Source: Dactylis glomerata
Lineage: Eukaryota > Streptophyta > Magnoliopsida > Poales > Poaceae
Length of the DNA: 64,000 nt
Assembly: GCA_007115705.1 (NCBI GenBank)
Contig: QXEO01000247.1
Location: 16,313,319-16,377,318, forward strand
Reading direction: 5' to 3'
Shown: positions 1-9,990 of the stretch, piece by piece
Numbering within the stretch: the stretch's first letter is position 1
Layout of the letters: every line of letters begins with the position of its first letter
Notes under the pieces: model-generated
Seen by the model: the letters and a program-made list of their open reading frames with translations, nothing else
Told to the model about the DNA's origin: nothing
Database searches by the model: none
Translations under genes and position numbers: made by a program

Positions 1-495
1 TTTGTTACAAAGAAAGGTTAAGTTTTGCAGAAATCATATTTGCATTTTTGGTAAAGTCACTGTTTCAGATTCAAAGTTTGGCTGAAGTTTGGGTGATGTT
101 CTGATTTGAAATTTTGTTGGAAACTTCTGGGTTGAGTTAGTATGCAACTTGGTTAAGCTCAACTAACTGGCCAAACACTGAGTTGAGTTACAGATTTCTT
201 ATTCTAAGGGCTCAAAGTAGGATAGTCAATAGGATTTCCTAGATCATCTTATTCTTCTCTTTTTCTTTCTTTCTTTTGTTTCTTGTTTCCTTGGTTCTTA
301 TAAATTGTCTCAATTGCTTCTATTGGTTAACTTAGAATTAACTATCCATTGCACAACAAATAATAACACACATGAAATCATAAAAGACATATAGTAGAAA
401 ATACATGTATGCATGAAATAATAGATAAAAAGTTTTATCTGGGTCCAAAATTTGGCACTTTAATTAATAAGAAGTGGATTACAATTTCTGAGTTG
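1..495. other. No gene seen; probable internal 3' region of a Tat-type Gypsy element
   Basis: I see no convincing coding sequence, tRNA or terminal repeat here. The stretch is AT-rich with scattered T-rich tracts. It lies just downstream (minus-strand sense) of the stop codon of the antisense gene at 496-7885, so it probably belongs to the spacer between pol and that gene, with pol outside the window. Assignment is by position only. Confidence 0.35.
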
Positions 496-1744
496 TTACA
501 TGTTGCCTCGGGCCACAGGAACCTTCTTGACAGAAGCCCTGGTGATCCTCGGCGCAATCTCTTGGGTAGAAGGCTCATCAGCAATTACAGGTGGAGTCGA
601 AGGAGCAGCCATAGTATCTTTTGGCGGCTCTTCGTCATCACTACAAGAAGAAACAAGTTATGTACAACACGAAAGAAAGAGGGCAAGTACGGTGCAAATC
701 GCAGAACTCGAAGAACACTTACGATGCCAGGAGGTCGAAATATTCAATATCTTCTTCCAGAACAGGGGCTTTATTAGTCGCTGTTCTCTGAGAGGTACTC
801 GAAGAAGTAAAGTCGTCGACATGCTTACTCTTCTTGTCCGCACCAGTGTCTTCAGAGAGCGCAGGAGGAGGCGATGTCGTTGAGCTGGTGTCTTCTTCTG
901 ATTCTTCGGCATCATCTCCGTCCTGATTTTCTTTAGCCTCAGGGGCTTCAGATACAGAAGAGGCCAGATCAGCTGGAAGAGGCCCTTCCTCCGGAAGGTG
1001 GGGGTGTGAGACAAGGAATAGGTGATCCTATAAAGGAATAAATCAGAGAAGAAATCGACACAAGGATTAAACACAGCTAGAAGCCGATGAACTCAATAAA
1101 AAGTATACAAAGCAAACAAATATATACCTCAGGTAGGGGGTGCACAGAGTCAAAGTAACCAGCAGCCAATTCAGCAACCGCATGGTCCTTGTTGAGCTTG
1201 GTGAGGCTCCTAACTTTCTTGTCGACATCTTGCTTCTCTATTAGATCTTCAGAGATGCGAGAAGGATCCTCCAAGCCAGAGTAGCTCCAAGGTTTGGTAA
1301 GGCGATGCTGCAGGGGTTGAACTCGACGTTGCACAAAGAATGCCATGAGCTGAATACCCGACAATGCGCCTCCTTTACCTCCTTTCAGAGCTTGAATGCG
1401 AGTCAGTAGACGAGCAATCTGTTCCATTTCAGCATCTGAGGGAGGCGAATCCCACAATGCCAATTTCTTCAGCTCCTTGGAGGCATCGAAGGGGGCTAGA
1501 CCATATTCGTCTTCAGGGGAGGCCTTATGGTCTTTGATGTAGAACCATTTTGTCCTCCACCCTTGGACAGATACAGACATGGAAAATTCGAGATATTGCA
1601 CCTTAGGGCGCACAGAGACAACAGCACCGCCCAGTTCAGGTTTTCTGGATAAAGCAACGTTGGGGCGGAGCCGGAAGATTGACCTCCAAAGAAGAAAGTG
1701 GGGCTCAATGCCCAGGAATGACTCGCAAAGAGTCACAGAGCAAG

Positions 1745-3285
1745 TGATACGTCTCAAACGTATCTATAATTTTTGATGCTCCATGCTTGTTTTTACACCA
1801 TTTGCCTTGTGTTTCATTACACTTCATGGCGTTTTTATGCGATTTCCGGAACTAACCTATTGACAAGATGCCACAGTGCCAATTCCCAGTTTTTTGCTGT
1901 TTTTGTGTTTCAGAAAAGCTACACAGGAAATATTCTCGGAATTGGACGAAACAAGTTCCAGAACTCTTATTTTTCCCGGACGAAGGACGAGGACCAAATG
2001 AGAGCCAGAGGGGGGGCCAGGGGCTACCCTCACACCAGGGTGGCGCGGCCTAGGCCCTGGCCGCGCCCCCTATGTGGGAGGAGGCCCTAGCAGCCCCCTG
2101 ACGATGCCCCTTCGCCTATATAAAGCCTCAGGACGGAAAACCCTAGAGGAGTCGGCGAAATTTCCAGAACAGTTCCGCAGCACCGCCGCCATCGAAGACA
2201 AATTTCGGGGGACAGAAGTCTCTGTTTCGGCACCCTGCCGGGATGGGAAGTGCCCCCGGAACCATCTCCATCGGTCTCCATCGCCGTCTCTGCCGTCTCT
2301 ATCGACCTCACCGCCATCTCCATCAACCTTGCTGTCTCCTATGATGAGGAGAGAGTAGTTCATCCCCGGGGCTAAGGGCTATACCGGTAGCTATGTGGTT
2401 CACCTCTCTCTCCCATGATGTGATCTTTATATGATCGTGAGCTTTGTATCATGTTGAATAAGTAGATGTTACTCTTCTTCATTATGTGTACTCTAGTGTC
2501 TTATTAAAGTAATCTATTTCTCCTGCCACGGTGTAACGGTGACAGTGCATGCATCGTGGTGGTACTTGGTCTAGGCTACGATTGTGATCTTTTATGGATT
2601 ATGAGAATAATTATCACTATGATAGTATTGAAGTGATCTATTCCTCCTTTCATGGTGTAATGTTGATAGTGTGTGCACCGTGTTAGTACTTGGTCTAAGT
2701 TGCAATAATATCTATCTTGAGTTGTGATTTGATTTGGATATCTCTATGAGTGGTGTTTGTCAAGTACTTGATGAACTCTAAGGAGTGCTTCGTAGCCCTA
2801 CGCAATGATTAGTGTTATTCAATAGGAGAGTAATTCAGAGTACCATAGTGAAGAGAAGTTATTTATTTGTTCAATTATGTTATATTTTTTGGGAGTGTGT
2901 TCACTAGTGAAAGTATGATCCCTAGGCCTTGTTTCCAAGCATTGCACACCGTTTACTTACTGTTTTGTTACATGTTTGCTCGCAGCGATACTTATTTTAT
3001 ATCACAGTTACTACTTATAATCATCTATACCACTTGTATTTCACTATCTCTTCGCCGAACTAGTGCACCTATACATCTGACAAGTGTATTGGGTGTGTTG
3101 GGGACACATGAGACTTTCTGTATCGTAATTGCAGGGTTGTTTGAGAGGGATAGCTTTGACCTCTTCCTCCCTGAGTTTGATAAACCTTGGGTGATCCACT
3201 TAAGAGAAACTTGATGCTGTTCTACAAACCTCTGCACTTGGAGGCCCAACACTGTCTACAAGAACAGACGCGTGCGTAGACATCA
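1745..3285 (+). repeat. 5' LTR of the non-autonomous Athila-like element
   Basis: Begins TGATACGTCTCAAACG and ends in ...catca, ten bases before the primer site, exactly as in the autonomous element at 49326. A TATA-like motif (ctatataaag, about 2116-2125) followed by GC-rich sequence probably marks the promoter. Length 1541 bp. The first 750 bp are repeated at 6851-7598. Confidence 0.85.
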
Positions 3286-3295
3286 AGCTCTTTTC

Positions 3296-3313
3296 TGGCG
3301 CCGTTGCCGAGGA
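3296..3313 (+). promoter_or_regulatory. Primer binding site, tRNA-Asp type
   Basis: TGGCGCCGTTGCCGAGGA is complementary to the 3' end of plant tRNA-Asp(GUC) with one mismatch (the autonomous copy at 50843 has TGCCGGGGA). This would prime minus-strand DNA synthesis. Confidence 0.85.
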
Positions 3314-3425
3314 GGTAAGGTAAAAGGTACTCGCATCCTCCTGTGTGAGTGCTCGGAGTTATTTCCTTTAGATTCTGTAATTACATCTTTTTGTTTCTTG
3401 TTTTTATTTTCACTAGTTAGGCTTA

Positions 3426-4274
3426 ATGGAAAATAAAGAGTTCTTTAGTCTTTTTCCTGAGTTTAGATATGAAGTGTTTGAAGAGAAAATTGAAAAACCT
3501 TTGGAGCTTAATTTGCATGCTAATAGTGTTGTTAGTATGAATATTTCGAACACTGTTATTACTAATGCTATGGAAAAGTCTAAGCTTCGGGAAGCTGGTT
3601 TTGTTAAGCATGATATTTTTAGTTCCCTAGCTTTAGTGGAGAAAGTTTGTTCTGATAATATTTTATCTCCCATATGTGATGTTGCTTCCTATGATGATAT
3701 GTTTGAAGAATATGCTTTGCGAAATAGCTGTTCTTTAGCTTGCGATGATACTAAACCTCTAGTTTATGATGGTTATGATGATGGGTATAATATTTTCATA
3801 TCACCTACTATTGAGGATAAAATTAGTTATGATTACAATATGCCTCCTATTTTTGATGATTATGGTGATGAGAATAATTATTCTGTTGAATCTGCTCCTA
3901 CTACTATTGTTCCTGTGGTGAGTATTAATTCTTTTATGCATGTGGCTCATGATAGGGATGCTTTATGTGATAGTTATATTGTTAGTTCTATTCATGATGC
4001 TACTGAAAGTTATTATGAGATAGGGAAACATGGTTTGATGGACCTCAACAATATTGAGTTTCCCCTCTTTATGTTACAAATCTTGAAGTGGCACTTGTTT
4101 TACCAATCCATGCTTGCTACTATGTGCCTCGTTGATTTATTTTCTTACAAGATTCCTATGCATAGGAAGTGGTTTAGATTTAAATGTGTTTCATATGTGC
4201 TTTTTGATGCTCTCTATTGCTTTAAGTTCCTATATGGCGCCTTTGTCTCAAGCTCTTATATGGCGCCCACATGA
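3426..4274 (+). CDS. ORF of unknown function inside the non-autonomous Athila-like element
   Basis: A 282-codon open frame begins 113 bp after the primer site, the position where the autonomous element places its gag start; both proteins begin Met-Glu-Asn. I recognise no retroviral domain. The protein is acidic, with an Asp/Tyr-rich middle (about residues 95-160, several Tyr-Asp-Asp and Asp-Gly-Tyr stretches). Its C-terminal part (about 205-282) is hydrophobic and Cys/Phe-rich and could include one or two membrane segments. Near the end a short duplication (ctatatggcgcc, about 4230 and 4256) appears to shift the frame, since an overlapping frame (4114-4314) continues more smoothly. It may be a diverged gag N-terminus or a gene private to the non-autonomous family; I cannot tell. 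Confidence 0.5.
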   Translation: MENKEFFSLFPEFRYEVFEEKIEKPLELNLHANSVVSMNISNTVITNAMEKSKLREAGFVKHDIFSSLALVEKVCSDNILSPICDVASYDDMFEEYALRNSCSLACDDTKPLVYDGYDDGYNIFISPTIEDKISYDYNMPPIFDDYGDENNYSVESAPTTIVPVVSINSFMHVAHDRDALCDSYIVSSIHDATESYYEIGKHGLMDLNNIEFPLFMLQILKWHLFYQSMLATMCLVDLFSYKIPMHRKWFRFKCVSYVLFDALYCFKFLYGAFVSSSYMAPT

Positions 4275-4314
4275 GCATCTTTGCAAATTACTGCGCCTAG
4301 CTCAAAGGCGTTAA

Positions 4315-6836
4315 AGAAAAGCACTCTTGGGAGATAACCCATTATTTTATTTTCAGTACTTTTTCTTTTATTTGAGTCTTGGAAGTCATTACTACTGTAA
4401 TGACCGCTCCTTATCCTTTTTATTTCGTTGTTGTGCCAAGAGAAGCCTCTAATTTGAGTAAGGTAAGATTTGGGGATGTTGCTGTCCTGAAACAGTTTTC
4501 GGTGCTGCACCGTAAAAATTCGTATAAATTCTCTGTATATCTTTTGGACCTGCAATTTCTTGTGCATGTGCCCCAGGTTATATAAAAACTTTCATTAGTT
4601 GAACACTTTTTGATTTGAGCAACATAAACCCCTCTAAAAATTCAACCTTTGTCAGCTGTTCTGTTTTGACAGATTTCTGCCAATATTGTGTTTGCCGCTT
4701 TATCGCTTTCTTTTTGAGTTCTTTTGATCACGGAACTTTTGGGGAAGTTGCTACAGTAGCATATGCTATATACGTGGTGGTTTTGGGTTGAAACCTGAAG
4801 CAAAAAGAGGTTGATTATATGATATGATTACACTAATGTTGCTAATAGAATTGTGTTTAGTTTTGTATGAAGGAAGTTTTCAAGTGTAGGGATTGGAGAA
4901 TGATGAGATGAGTTGAAGAATGGACAAAAGCTCAAGCTTGGGGATGCCCATGCATCACCCCAAGAAATATCCAAGAAGTATAAGCGTCAAAGCTTGGGGA
5001 TGCCCCCGAGGCACCCCTTCTTCATCGGCAAAAATCAGGTCACCTTTCGAAACACTATATTTTTATCGCTTCATGCACTATGCGTTTTTCTTGGAGCGTC
5101 AGTTGTTTTAGTTACTAGTTTTGTTTTGTTTTCTGCAATAAATGGTTAGATCATATCATGTTTCTTTTGGAGGAGATGAACTCGCTTTTCATTTGCCAAG
5201 AACACTCTAGTTTTCATTCTTATCGTTCAATGAGTGTTCTCTTTTTCTGCTATTGCATTTAGCTTGCATTTTTCGCCTTGATTTTTGTTCAGATATTGTT
5301 TTATCTTTGCATCAAGGTGTATTTGGACCTCTGGTATATGTTGGTTTTCCTCAAAAGAGTTTCCTCAAAAAGGTTTGAATGGTGTTGGAAAAGAGAAAAA
5401 ACTTTATGCAAAAAAGTGGTACAAGAAGGAGCTTGTGTAGACTATAGCTTAGGCTTTTGCATGTCGTGCTTGATGTCTTTTTGATAGTATGCTTAGTGGT
5501 TTTGCTGTAGCATGACTTGTCTCAAATAACTGAGATTGCTTAATGAGCCTTTGAAAAAAATCATGCGTTGTTTTTATTATATGGAAGCATTTATTTGGTT
5601 TTCTCCTTTGATGCTTTATTTGGGTTGACTTGGCGTATGCTTACACCATGTTGACTACAAAAATAAGTCACCTATAGCCTCTATGATCATTTAGTTTTTG
5701 ACTTTTGATGCCATCTTATGCTTCTTTTAATGTTGCTTTGTCGCTTTGCATGATTATGGTCGTTATTGCTCTCTTAGTTGGTCGCTCCCAGTCTTTTGCT
5801 AGCCCTCATTTTGTACTGAGTATGAGCTCTACTCGTGCATCCAACTCCTAAAAACCAAGTTTGCCATTGTGTCCACTATAAATTCCTATGCATGGTATTT
5901 GTAAGCCATTCCAAGTAAATTTTCATGTGCTACCTTTCAAAAAACCTTCAAAACACTTCTCGTTTTGTGACACTGTTTTCAGCTCATGGGGATGTAGTGG
6001 TCGGATTTGCTATCTTCCATATTGTTTATTCCAAAAAGAAAAAAAAGAAAGAAAAAAAGGCACTCCTTCATGGAATGTGAATGTTGGTGGGCACCCGATG
6101 GAATCGGTTAGCCATGGTTTGTGAAAGGAAAAAAAGGTGGGAAGGAGTGCCAAGCTTTATCAAAGAGCACAAAAAGTGCCAATCTCTCTCAAAAACTTGC
6201 TTTATTTTTGTATGAAAGATAGTAAGAACCCCATTGCTAGTCGTTGACAAAAGCAACCACCTCTCAAAACTCAAGTTTTATCTCTCTGTTTTACAAATGA
6301 AAAGCTCTAGCACATGTTTAATCACTGCTTCCATCCGCGAAGGGCCTTTCTTTTACTTTTATGTTGAGTCACCACCTTCTATCTTTATGCACCGTCTAAG
6401 AGAGCATAGTTGTCATTCTGAGTATAATGTGCATTCTCCCAAAGTTTTCATTGATTGATTCATATTGTTGGTTTCACTTGTTCTCAAATTATTTGTATCT
6501 AGTCGCCCTCTTAAACTTGAAGGTGTCCTATGCATTTATGTTTTTCTCTCCATGAAGGACAAGCTGAAAACATTTACTATGTTTTTCCATATGATTTGAA
6601 CACACATTTGACTTTCATTGTTTCATTATTCATGATCTTTTGTTTGTGTTTCTTTTCATGTTATAACATGGTTGCTAAGTTTCTATTGTCAAGATTATGT
6701 CTTTCATGCCCATGTTTTAAGTTCTTTGATCTCAGCACTCAATGCTTACATCGATGATCAAGATTGTGTAGGTGCATGTCACCTCAAAAATTATTTCTTT
6801 TATTATCACTTACCTACTCGAGGACGAGCAGGAGTT
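4315..6836 (+). other. Non-coding interior of the non-autonomous element
   Basis: No credible long ORF. It carries two extra polypurine-tract-like motifs (aagcttggggatgc at 4934 and 4990) and, from about 5815 to 6430, a module closely similar to 57130-57760 of the autonomous element, including the paired stem at 6059-6151. Confidence 0.6.
6059..6151 (+). other. Putative conserved RNA stem in the 3' region of the non-autonomous element
   Basis: Arms 6059-6069 (ggcactccttc) and 6141-6151 (gaaggagtgcc) pair perfectly over 11 bp. Inside is a short hairpin (ccgat-gga-atcgg, 6095-6107). The equivalent stem at 57439-57528 has one pair changed on both sides (T-A to C-G). Retained pairing despite sequence change suggests selection on RNA structure, but one covarying pair is weak evidence. 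Confidence 0.45.
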
Positions 6837-6850
6837 AAGCTTGGGGATGC
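6837..6850 (+). promoter_or_regulatory. Polypurine tract of the non-autonomous element
   Basis: aagcttggggatgc lies directly before the TG of the 3' LTR at 6851, the usual site of plus-strand priming. Copies of the same motif occur at 4934 and 4990. Confidence 0.75.
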
Positions 6851-7598
6851 TGATACGTCTCAAACGTATCTATAATTTTTGATGCTTCATGCTTGTTTTT
6901 ACACTATTTGCCTTGTGTTTCATTACACTTCGTGGCGTTTTTATGCGATTTCCGGAACTAACCTATTGACAAGATGCCACAGTGCCAGTTCCCTGTTTTC
7001 TGCTGTTTTTGTGTTTCAGAAAAGCTACACAGGAAATATTCTCGGAATTGGACAAAACAAGTTCTAGAACTCTTATTTTTCCCGGACGAAGGACGAGGAC
7101 CAAACGAGAGCCGGAGGGGGGCCAGGGGCTGCCCTCACACCAGGGTGGCGCGGCCTAGGCCCTGGCCGCGCCCCCTATGTGGGAGGAGGCCCTAGTAGCC
7201 CCCTTACGATGCCCCTTCGCCTATATAAAGCTTCGGGACGGAAAACCCTAGAGGAGTCGGCGAAATTTCCAGAACAGTTCCGCAGCACCGCCGCCTTCGA
7301 AGACAAATTTCGGGGGACAGAAGTCTCTGTTTAGGCACCCTGCCGGGATGGGAAAGTGCCCCCGGAGCCATCTCCATCGGTCTCCATCGCCGTCTCCGCC
7401 GTCTCCATCGACCTCACCGCCATCTCCATCAACCTTGCTATCTCCTATGATGAGGAGAGAGTAGTTCATCCCCGGGGCTAAGGGCTATACCGGTAGCTAT
7501 GTGGTTCACCTCTCTCTCCCATGATGTGATCTTTATGTGATCGTGAGCTTTGTATCATGTTGAATAAGTAGATGTTACTCTTCTTCATTATGTGTACT
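6851..7598 (+). repeat. Truncated 3' LTR of the non-autonomous element
   Basis: About 97% like 1745-2494 by eye; the match stops at '...tgtgtact', after which caag and the host reading frame resume. The distal part of the LTR (about 790 bp) is missing. Confidence 0.85.
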
Positions 7599-7885
7599 CA
7601 AGCGATATGGAGGATGGAGTTAGGTGTGAGCAGGTGAAGCTGCACACCATAAACAAAGAGAAGCCCATGAAGAAACTCGTGGGCAGGAAGAGAAAGTCCG
7701 CGGAAGAGGAAGGCAAGGAACATTACCCGTTAACCGCTCGGGGGCTGCGGGATCCGCTCGGTGCTGGGGAACTTAATGGAGTCGCTGCTGGAGATGAGGC
7801 CGTCCGTCCTGGCCTTCTCCACCTCCTTCTGCGCGATGGCAGAGGACACCTAGCTAGTCGCGGAGGTTATCTTTCCCTTAGCCAT

Positions 7886-9165
7886 GGTGTTCTCGGTCGC
7901 AAGGTGCTTCACGCGCATCTACCAATCCGCGCCTGGGGGCTATGCACGAGAGGAGAAGGAAGCAGAGATCGACAATGGTGGCGGCGGCGGAGAGAAAGAA
8001 CTGGTAAACAGTACAAATCCCCACTATCCCTTTATATACCTTCTCAGTGAAGGAACGTGGGCTGAGACGTGGCGAAAGGAGCGGAAGCGGCAGCCCACTA
8101 ACGGGCAGAGAAATACAAAAATTACCGCGATACCCATGAAACGGTACGCATTCAGTAAAGATGACGTATAGCTAAATTTGGCCACTGACGTCACGAAGAG
8201 GATGAAAGATTAGAGATCAATTCAACAGATGCATGTAATCGGCGAGTATCAAATATGGCGACTATCAAATATAAAGATGATAGAAAAGAGCAAACAAGGT
8301 TGGCACCGACAATACAAAAACCAAGTTAGAAGACTATACCCGACAACATTCGACTATAGCCTTGGGGGCTAGTACCATCGGGAGCGCTGAATGCGCACCC
8401 GATGAAAGTTATCGCTAAACTATTTCGAGTTGAATCATGATGATGACATATACTATATTTGAGCCTATACTCGAAAAAAGTTTTATTCGACTATAGCCTC
8501 GGGGGCTACTCCCATCGGGAGTGCTGAACGCGCACCCGACGATGTTTATTGACAAGCACTAGAGCATGGGAAGTGAAGGAGTATGCGGTGGAACATTGTT
8601 ACTCCCATCGGGAGTGAGTTTTTATGGTTGTATAACCCGAATATCTTCAGTCAAAATTTGACTGCGACGTGTGATTCTCGAGCTACGTTATCGCAACGAA
8701 ACTCGAATGTCGTGATTTATCACGAAGGTAAGACCCCGGGATCCGTCCTGTGTGGCCTAGTATACGCACATGGATGCGCTCTGCTGGTATGTATCCGTGT
8801 CTACGACGCGAAGAAAATCCTGGTGGACGCACTGGGTACCCTGAGAATCACTGGGATTCATTCTTTGTAAGTCCTAAATGCGGCAAAAGAGTGGGTTTGA
8901 CCGGTATCCCGAATTCATATCCAAGGGGATTGAATTTGAAGTAGGTGGCAAGTATCTGTTCTGGCAGTTAACTGACCTCTTGATCCGTCAGAGTTGTCAG
9001 GCTTGTTCATCAAAACCCCTTGCGAATTATTATCATAAAAATAAGTTGAAAGACCAAGTCGAAGATTTGAAGATATGAAGAAGTCAAAGAATTGATCGAA
9101 GTCGAAGATTTGAAGATTAGAGATTCAACCTGAATCTACAATTCTGGTAGAATCTCAGGGGCTAC
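7886..9165 (+). other. 3' untranslated region of the Tat-type element, and leader of its antisense gene
   Basis: 7886-8038 is the leader and TATA region of the antisense gene. Beyond it lies a non-coding stretch with repeated motifs: cttgggggctag at 8361, ctcgggggctac at 8498, and 'actcccatcgggagtg' copies at 8508 and 8602. These resemble the real polypurine tract just before 9166. No protein-coding gene is evident. Confidence 0.55.
8031..8038 (-). promoter_or_regulatory. TATA box of the antisense aORF gene
   Basis: On the minus strand the sequence reads TATATAAAG, followed by a roughly 115-nt CT/GCC-rich leader and then the ATG at 7885. Spacing and leader composition fit a plant class-II promoter. 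This would give the antisense gene its own promoter, independent of the LTR. Inference from sequence only. Confidence 0.55.
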
Positions 9166-9500
9166 TGACAAGGGTATAGCTAATAGAGCCAGCTAGTTGA
9201 GTACCCCTGAGGCCCGTTAAGCTAGGCCCAATTGTAATAATAGTCGAGATACGAGTCCTTACCGTATGTCGATATTGTAATCTGTATCAGACCCTACCCG
9301 ATCCTCGAGACCTGGCCACCTATATATAGGGGCCAGGAGGGGACGGTGTAGGCCAGATTGAAAGCAAGCCAGGTTCAACACCCAAGTTTACTTTCGATAT
9401 ACACCAATTTCGACTAACCTTACCTTCGAGTTCATCCGACGCCCTATCTCCCCGATCCTAAGTCCTTCATCTAGGACATTTGTCGAGTTAACCCTCGTCA
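9166..9500 (+). repeat. 3' LTR of the Tat-type Gypsy element
   Basis: Starts TGACAAGGGTATAGC after the tract ctcaggggctac and ends ...accctcgtca. It has a central TATA region (ctatatatagg at about 9331) and the short length (335 bp) common in Tat elements. The 5' partner is outside the window, so the boundaries rest on TG/CA ends and the polypurine tract. Confidence 0.65.
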
Positions 9501-9911
9501 CCGGTCCTATTTCCTTTATATTGCTATCACTTGTTTACTTTACTCGCACTATTTACTTTACTCGCATACTATTACTATTTTCCACTCGATACGCTCATTC
9601 CTTTGTTTACAGCAAACCGGTGAGATTGACAACCTCATCGTAAATTGGAAACAAAGTATTTGGTTGTGTTGTGTGCAGGTTCCACGTTGCCGCTCGCAAA
9701 GCAAAGCTCAGACGAGGCGCCCTATAAATTGTCCCGAGCTGTTGCAAGCTAGCGGGCATCACCTTCAGTCGTATTGGCTCCTTCCTCTCCTGATCGACAA
9801 ACCTTGGTTTCTTAACTCAGGGAAAACCTTGCTGCTATATTCATCATACCTTCCTCTTGGGGTTCCCAACTGGACGGTGAAAAGCTATCAACACCGTACT
9901 GTATCAGAGCG
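9501..9911 (+). repeat. Remnant of an Athila-type LTR (3' portion)
   Basis: The text resembles the last part of Triticeae Athila-like LTRs ('gttgtgttgtgtgcaggtt', 'cttcctcttggggttccc'), ending ...tatca, like the catca ends of the other two Athila LTRs here. It starts exactly where the Tat LTR ends, so the Tat element probably inserted into this LTR. The following 79 bp (9912-9990) are unassigned. Confidence 0.45.
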
Positions 9912-9990
9912 TTGGGCCGGGTGCGTGCTCGGCTCGAGAAGAATGCGGCGCGCCAGATGTTGCAATACGAGGACGGTGGCGTGGCGGCGC

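Larger units (their letters stand above)
1745..7598 (+). mobile_element. Non-autonomous Athila-like LTR retrotransposon (LARD type), with truncated 3' LTR
   Basis: The 5' LTR is 1745-3285 (TG...CA) and the 3' LTR 6851-7598. The primer site is at 3296-3313 and the polypurine tract at 6837-6850. No gag, protease, RT or integrase is present. The interior holds one ORF of unknown function (3426-4274) and a long non-coding region. The flanks read caag on both sides (1741-1744 and 7599-7602), and joining them restores the reading frame of the interrupted antisense gene. The 3' LTR ends about 790 bp early, directly at the duplication. By eye the shared 750 bp of LTR differ at roughly 23 positions (about 3%), i.e. 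about 1 My old under commonly used grass rates. Confidence 0.85.
496..7885 (-). pseudogene. Antisense extra gene (aORF) of a Tat-type element, Transposase_28-like, intron-containing, split by an LTR-element insertion
   Basis: Start codon at 7885 in a good context (aacaccATGGCT). Exon 1 runs 7885-7603 and, after the inserted element, 1744-1128; together they make exactly 300 codons in one frame. Intron 1 is 1127-1028 (gt..ag, 100 bp), exon 2 is 1027-723, intron 2 is 722-641 (gtaagt..tgtag, 82 bp), exon 3 is 640-496. The spliced frame is 450 codons. The conserved block (LHLLTPNSILHIA, then LCESFLGIEPHFLLWR) matches my memory of the 'putative gypsy type transposon' domain (PF04195). Exon 2 is acidic and Ser/Thr-rich, probably disordered. 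Two in-frame stops, codons 12 (TAG) and 52 (TAA), plus the insertion make it a pseudogene. Function of the family is unknown; nuclear gag-like or regulatory roles are only guesses. Confidence 0.75.
1..9500 (+). mobile_element. 3' part of a Tat-lineage Ty3/Gypsy retrotransposon, interrupted by another element
   Basis: The plus-strand 3' end is defined by a polypurine tract (about 9155-9165) followed by an LTR at 9166-9500. Upstream, 8350-8620 holds repeated motifs of the type 'gggggctact...catcggga' usual for Tat-type 3' regions. The minus-strand gene at 496-7885 has a Transposase_28-like ('putative gypsy type transposon') domain. Antisense extra ORFs between pol and the 3' LTR are known from the Tat lineage (Grande, RIRE2 and relatives). 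Pol and the 5' LTR are outside the window. The non-autonomous element at 1745-7598 is inserted within it. Confidence 0.65.

Noticed and set aside
2070..2363. Asp/Gly-rich minus frame 'DGDGGEVDRDGRDGDGD' in the LTR at 1745 and its copy at 7248
   Set aside because: It is a by-product of simple gac/atc repeats in the LTR, not a conserved protein.
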